Shown: piece by piece, positions 1 to 5,180 of the stretch
How the letters are laid out: each line of letters begins with the position of its first letter
How positions within the stretch are numbered: the stretch's first letter is position 1
Assembly: GCA_005878995.1 (NCBI GenBank)
Contig: VBME01000043.1
Coordinates: 1-5,180 of the forward strand
Direction: 5' to 3'
DNA: 5,180 nucleotides
Source of the DNA: Methanobacteriota archaeon
GTDB lineage: Archaea > Thermoplasmatota > Thermoplasmata > RBG-16-68-12
Position numbers and translations under genes: made by a program
The notes under the pieces: model-generated
The model's input: the letters and a program-made list of their open reading frames with translations, nothing else
The model's database searches: none
Told to the model about the DNA's origin: nothing

Positions 1-1
1 A

Positions 2-3513
<3,512 letters not shown>

Positions 3514-3538
3514 GGCGACCGTCGAAGGCGGTGGGCGA

Positions 3539-3544
3539 CATAAA
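3539..3544 (-). promoter_or_regulatory. TATA-like box for the TrmB-family gene
   Basis: The minus strand reads TTTATG here, within ACGTTTATGT, which resembles the archaeal TATA box and stands out in a GC-rich background. Its centre is about 28 bp upstream of the GTG at 3513, so a transcript would begin at or within a few bases of the start codon. This would give a leaderless mRNA, common in archaea, and agrees with the absence of a Shine-Dalgarno site. A clear purine-rich BRE upstream is not seen (CCAACG), which lowers confidence. Confidence 0.45.
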
Positions 3545-3571
3545 CGTTGGTTCGTTCCTCCGTCACAACGT
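3544..3571. repeat. Short inverted repeat, candidate operator
   Basis: ACGTTG (3544-3549) and CAACGT (3566-3571) are perfect 6-bp inverted arms with a 16-bp spacer, so their centres lie 22 bp apart, about two helical turns. The left arm abuts the TATA-like box and is part of the palindrome AACGTT (3543-3548). The arrangement would suit a dimeric regulator blocking its own promoter. Six-base arms can arise by chance in 100 bp, so this is only a candidate. Confidence 0.25.
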
Positions 3572-3616
3572 GTGCGAAAAGGGGAAGTGAGCCCGGGACG
3601 TTCGTGCGATGCTCAC

Positions 3617-5180
3617 ATGACGCGCCCCTCGGAGGACGGGACGCTTCGCCGGTCTCTCGAGTCCGCGATTGGACCGGAGAAGGTCCGCATGGACGACGCC
3701 GCCCGGCGGGCCTACTCAACGGACGCGAGTCCCTGTGCGGTCGAGCCGCGAGCGGTGGCGTTCGTCGAAACGGAGGAAGAGGTTCTCGCGGTCCTTCGCG
3801 CATGCCGCGAGCTGGATGTGCCGGTCACCCCTCGGGCTTCCGGGACGTCGCTATCCGGGGCCGCGATTGGTCCCGGTGTGGTGATGGACACCACGCGATT
3901 CAAGAGAATCCTCGAGTTCGATCCCGCTCGCGGACTCGTTCGCGTCGAGCCCGGGATCCTCCTCTCCGAGTTGAATGCCCATCTCGCGGAGCGCGGAATG
4001 CGCTTCGCTCCCGACCCTGGATCCCAAGACCTGTGTCGGATCGGCGGGATGGTCGGGCACAACGCCTCCGGGTACCGCAGCGTGAAGTACGGCCAGACCG
4101 GCGATCACGTCCTCGAGTTGAAGGTCGTCCTGGCCGACGGGACCTCCGTGCGCGCCCATGATGTGCGTCTGGACAGCTCGGAGTGGGCCGAGGTCACCGA
4201 TCGCGCGGAGGCCTTGGAGCGGGTCCGCCGCGAAATCGATGAGAACCGCGAAGCGATCCTGTCCAGCCGTCGCCCAATCCGGAAGCATTCCTGTGGATAC
4301 AATCTGAGCGGCCTCGCGGAGTCGATCGCCCGCGGGTTTTTCCCTCTCGCCTCCCTTTTTGTGGGAAGCGAAGGCACCCTCGGGATCGTGACGGAGGTCA
4401 CGTTGCGCGTCCTCCCAATCCCCGGACACCGGGTCACGCTCCTCCTGTACCTCGATCGGTTCGAGGACCTCGGCCCGGCCGTCGCCGAAATCCTCGCATC
4501 GGGCCCGAGTGCGATCGAAGCCGTCGACGGCGGCTCGCTCGCCCTCCTCGACCGCGAGGCGCTCGGGGTTCCTCCGGCGGCACAAGCGATGCTCCTCGTC
4601 GAGTTCGATGACGGGGACCTCGCCGCGATCGCGGACGGCGTGGTCGGGCGCATCCGCTCCCATTATCGGTTGAGCCAAGCCGCGGAGGTTGCGTTCGAGA
4701 CGACTCGCCAGTCAGCGCTCTGGAAAGTGCGTCGGGCCGTCTTCCCGACGATTATCCAGCGTCCCGGTCCGCGCAAGGCGTGGGGCTTCGTGGAAGATCC
4801 GATTGTTCCCCGCGACCGCGTCCCAGAGTTCATCGAATTCCTTGCGGGACTCACCCGCCGCCACGGGACGGAGGCCGGAATCTACGGGCACATCGGGGAC
4901 GGCAACACGCACTATCGTCCGTTCTTCGATCCGACGGACCCCGCCGACTTCGAGCGGATGCAGGCCCTTCGGGCTGAATTCGACGACGCCGTATTGGATC
5001 GGTTCCGCGGGGCGCCATCCGGAGAACATGGAATTGGTCGGATTCGCGCGGAGACGCTGCCGCGGGTATGGGGACCCGAGGTCTACGGCATCATGCTCCG
5101 GATCAAAGAGGCGCTCGATCCGCGCAGCCTCTTGAATCCGGGCGTCATGCTCTCGACGGATTCGTGGTGGGCCACGTGGG
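3617..5180 (+). CDS. FAD-dependent D-2-hydroxyacid dehydrogenase, GlcD/D-lactate dehydrogenase type (3' partial)
   Basis: This is a flavoenzyme of the VAO/PCMH superfamily that oxidises a D-2-hydroxyacid (D-lactate, glycolate or D-2-hydroxyglutarate) to the 2-oxoacid. The frame is open from ATG 3617 to the window end (521 residues, no stop). Residues about 45-267 are the FAD-binding domain: TPRASGTSLSGAAIG (71-85), PDPGSQ (132-137), GGMVGHNASGYRSVKYG (143-159) and FVGSEGTLGIVTE (248-260). Residues about 270-510 are the FAD-oxidase C-terminal domain, with EDPIVP (393-398), YGHIGDGNTHYRP (423-435), SGEHGIG (468-474) and LNPGVM (506-511). H425, H432 and E470 match the metal ligands of D-2-hydroxyglutarate dehydrogenase, and H471 the catalytic base. 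The ATG is preferred because YSTDAS, normally some 30-40 residues in, begins at residue 33; GTG 3587 is a less likely start. The sequence continues past the usual family end (STDSWWATW), so a C-terminal fusion or short tail is possible. The exact substrate is not decidable. Confidence 0.92.
   Translation, partial: MTRPSEDGTLRRSLESAIGPEKVRMDDAARRAYSTDASPCAVEPRAVAFVETEEEVLAVLRACRELDVPVTPRASGTSLSGAAIGPGVVMDTTRFKRILEFDPARGLVRVEPGILLSELNAHLAERGMRFAPDPGSQDLCRIGGMVGHNASGYRSVKYGQTGDHVLELKVVLADGTSVRAHDVRLDSSEWAEVTDRAEALERVRREIDENREAILSSRRPIRKHSCGYNLSGLAESIARGFFPLASLFVGSEGTLGIVTEVTLRVLPIPGHRVTLLLYLDRFEDLGPAVAEILASGPSAIEAVDGGSLALLDREALGVPPAAQAMLLVEFDDGDLAAIADGVVGRIRSHYRLSQAAEVAFETTRQSALWKVRRAVFPTIIQRPGPRKAWGFVEDPIVPRDRVPEFIEFLAGLTRRHGTEAGIYGHIGDGNTHYRPFFDPTDPADFERMQALRAEFDDAVLDRFRGAPSGEHGIGRIRAETLPRVWGPEVYGIMLRIKEALDPRSLLNPGVMLSTDSWWATW

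Larger units (their letters stand above)
3514..3616. other. Divergent intergenic control region
   Basis: This 103-bp gap between the regulator gene (-) and the flavoenzyme gene (+) is the only real non-coding stretch in the window. It contains the TATA-like CATAAA/TTTATG at 3539-3544, an ACGTTG/CAACGT inverted repeat (3544-3571), and an A-rich run CGAAAAGGGG (3575-3584). No convincing Shine-Dalgarno site precedes the ATG at 3617. If the plus-strand promoter used the same AT-rich centre, the flavoenzyme mRNA would have a leader of roughly 50 bases. It must hold the start signals for both genes unless the flavoenzyme is read from elsewhere; exact promoter positions on the plus strand cannot be fixed from sequence alone. 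Confidence 0.6.

Noticed and set aside
3575..3584. CGAAAAGGGG as a promoter element for the flavoenzyme gene
   Set aside because: It resembles a purine-rich BRE but is not followed by an AT-rich TATA box, so it cannot be called as a promoter.
3851..4678. 275-codon open frame on the minus strand opposite the flavoenzyme
   Set aside because: It lies fully antisense to a gene with clear FAD-binding motifs and has no family signature itself; it is a codon-bias shadow.

Overview
The window is GC-rich and densely coding. It carries four protein genes and one short intergenic gap of about 100 bp, and it looks like core-metabolism DNA from an archaeon. The archaeal evidence is a two-subunit 2-oxoacid:ferredoxin oxidoreductase with a fused gamma-alpha chain and the YPITPASDES form of the YPITP motif, a TrmB-family regulator, and a probable leaderless GTG start placed about 28 bp from a TATA-like box. 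The high GC content, with proteins that are not strongly acidic, argues against a haloarchaeon. An uncultivated high-GC member of the Thermoplasmatota or a related lineage is a reasonable guess, but it is only inference.

Layout: positions 2-1714 (+) hold the gamma-alpha chain of the oxidoreductase, cut at its N-terminus by the window edge. Positions 1704-2687 (+) hold the beta chain, which overlaps alpha by 11 bp and starts with GTG. Positions 2674-3513 (-) hold a TrmB-like transcription regulator whose 3' end overlaps the 3' end of the beta gene by 14 bp. Positions 3514-3616 are a divergent promoter region with a TATA-like element and a small inverted repeat. Positions 3617-5180 (+) hold a FAD-dependent 2-hydroxyacid dehydrogenase of the GlcD / D-lactate / D-2-hydroxyglutarate dehydrogenase family, which runs off the window's end without a stop codon.

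How the genes could work together: the flavoenzyme would oxidise a D-2-hydroxyacid to a 2-oxoacid, and the oxidoreductase would decarboxylate a 2-oxoacid to an acyl-CoA while reducing ferredoxin. The regulator sits between them and is divergent from the flavoenzyme gene, so it most plausibly controls that gene and itself. The shared pathway is a hypothesis from adjacency and chemistry. The enzyme family assignments are well supported by motifs.

I saw no tRNA, rRNA, CRISPR array, insertion sequence or other mobile element. Nothing here is clearly a previously undescribed system. The most useful leads are the divergent control region, the unfinished C-terminus of the flavoenzyme, and the gene overlaps on both sides of the beta subunit.
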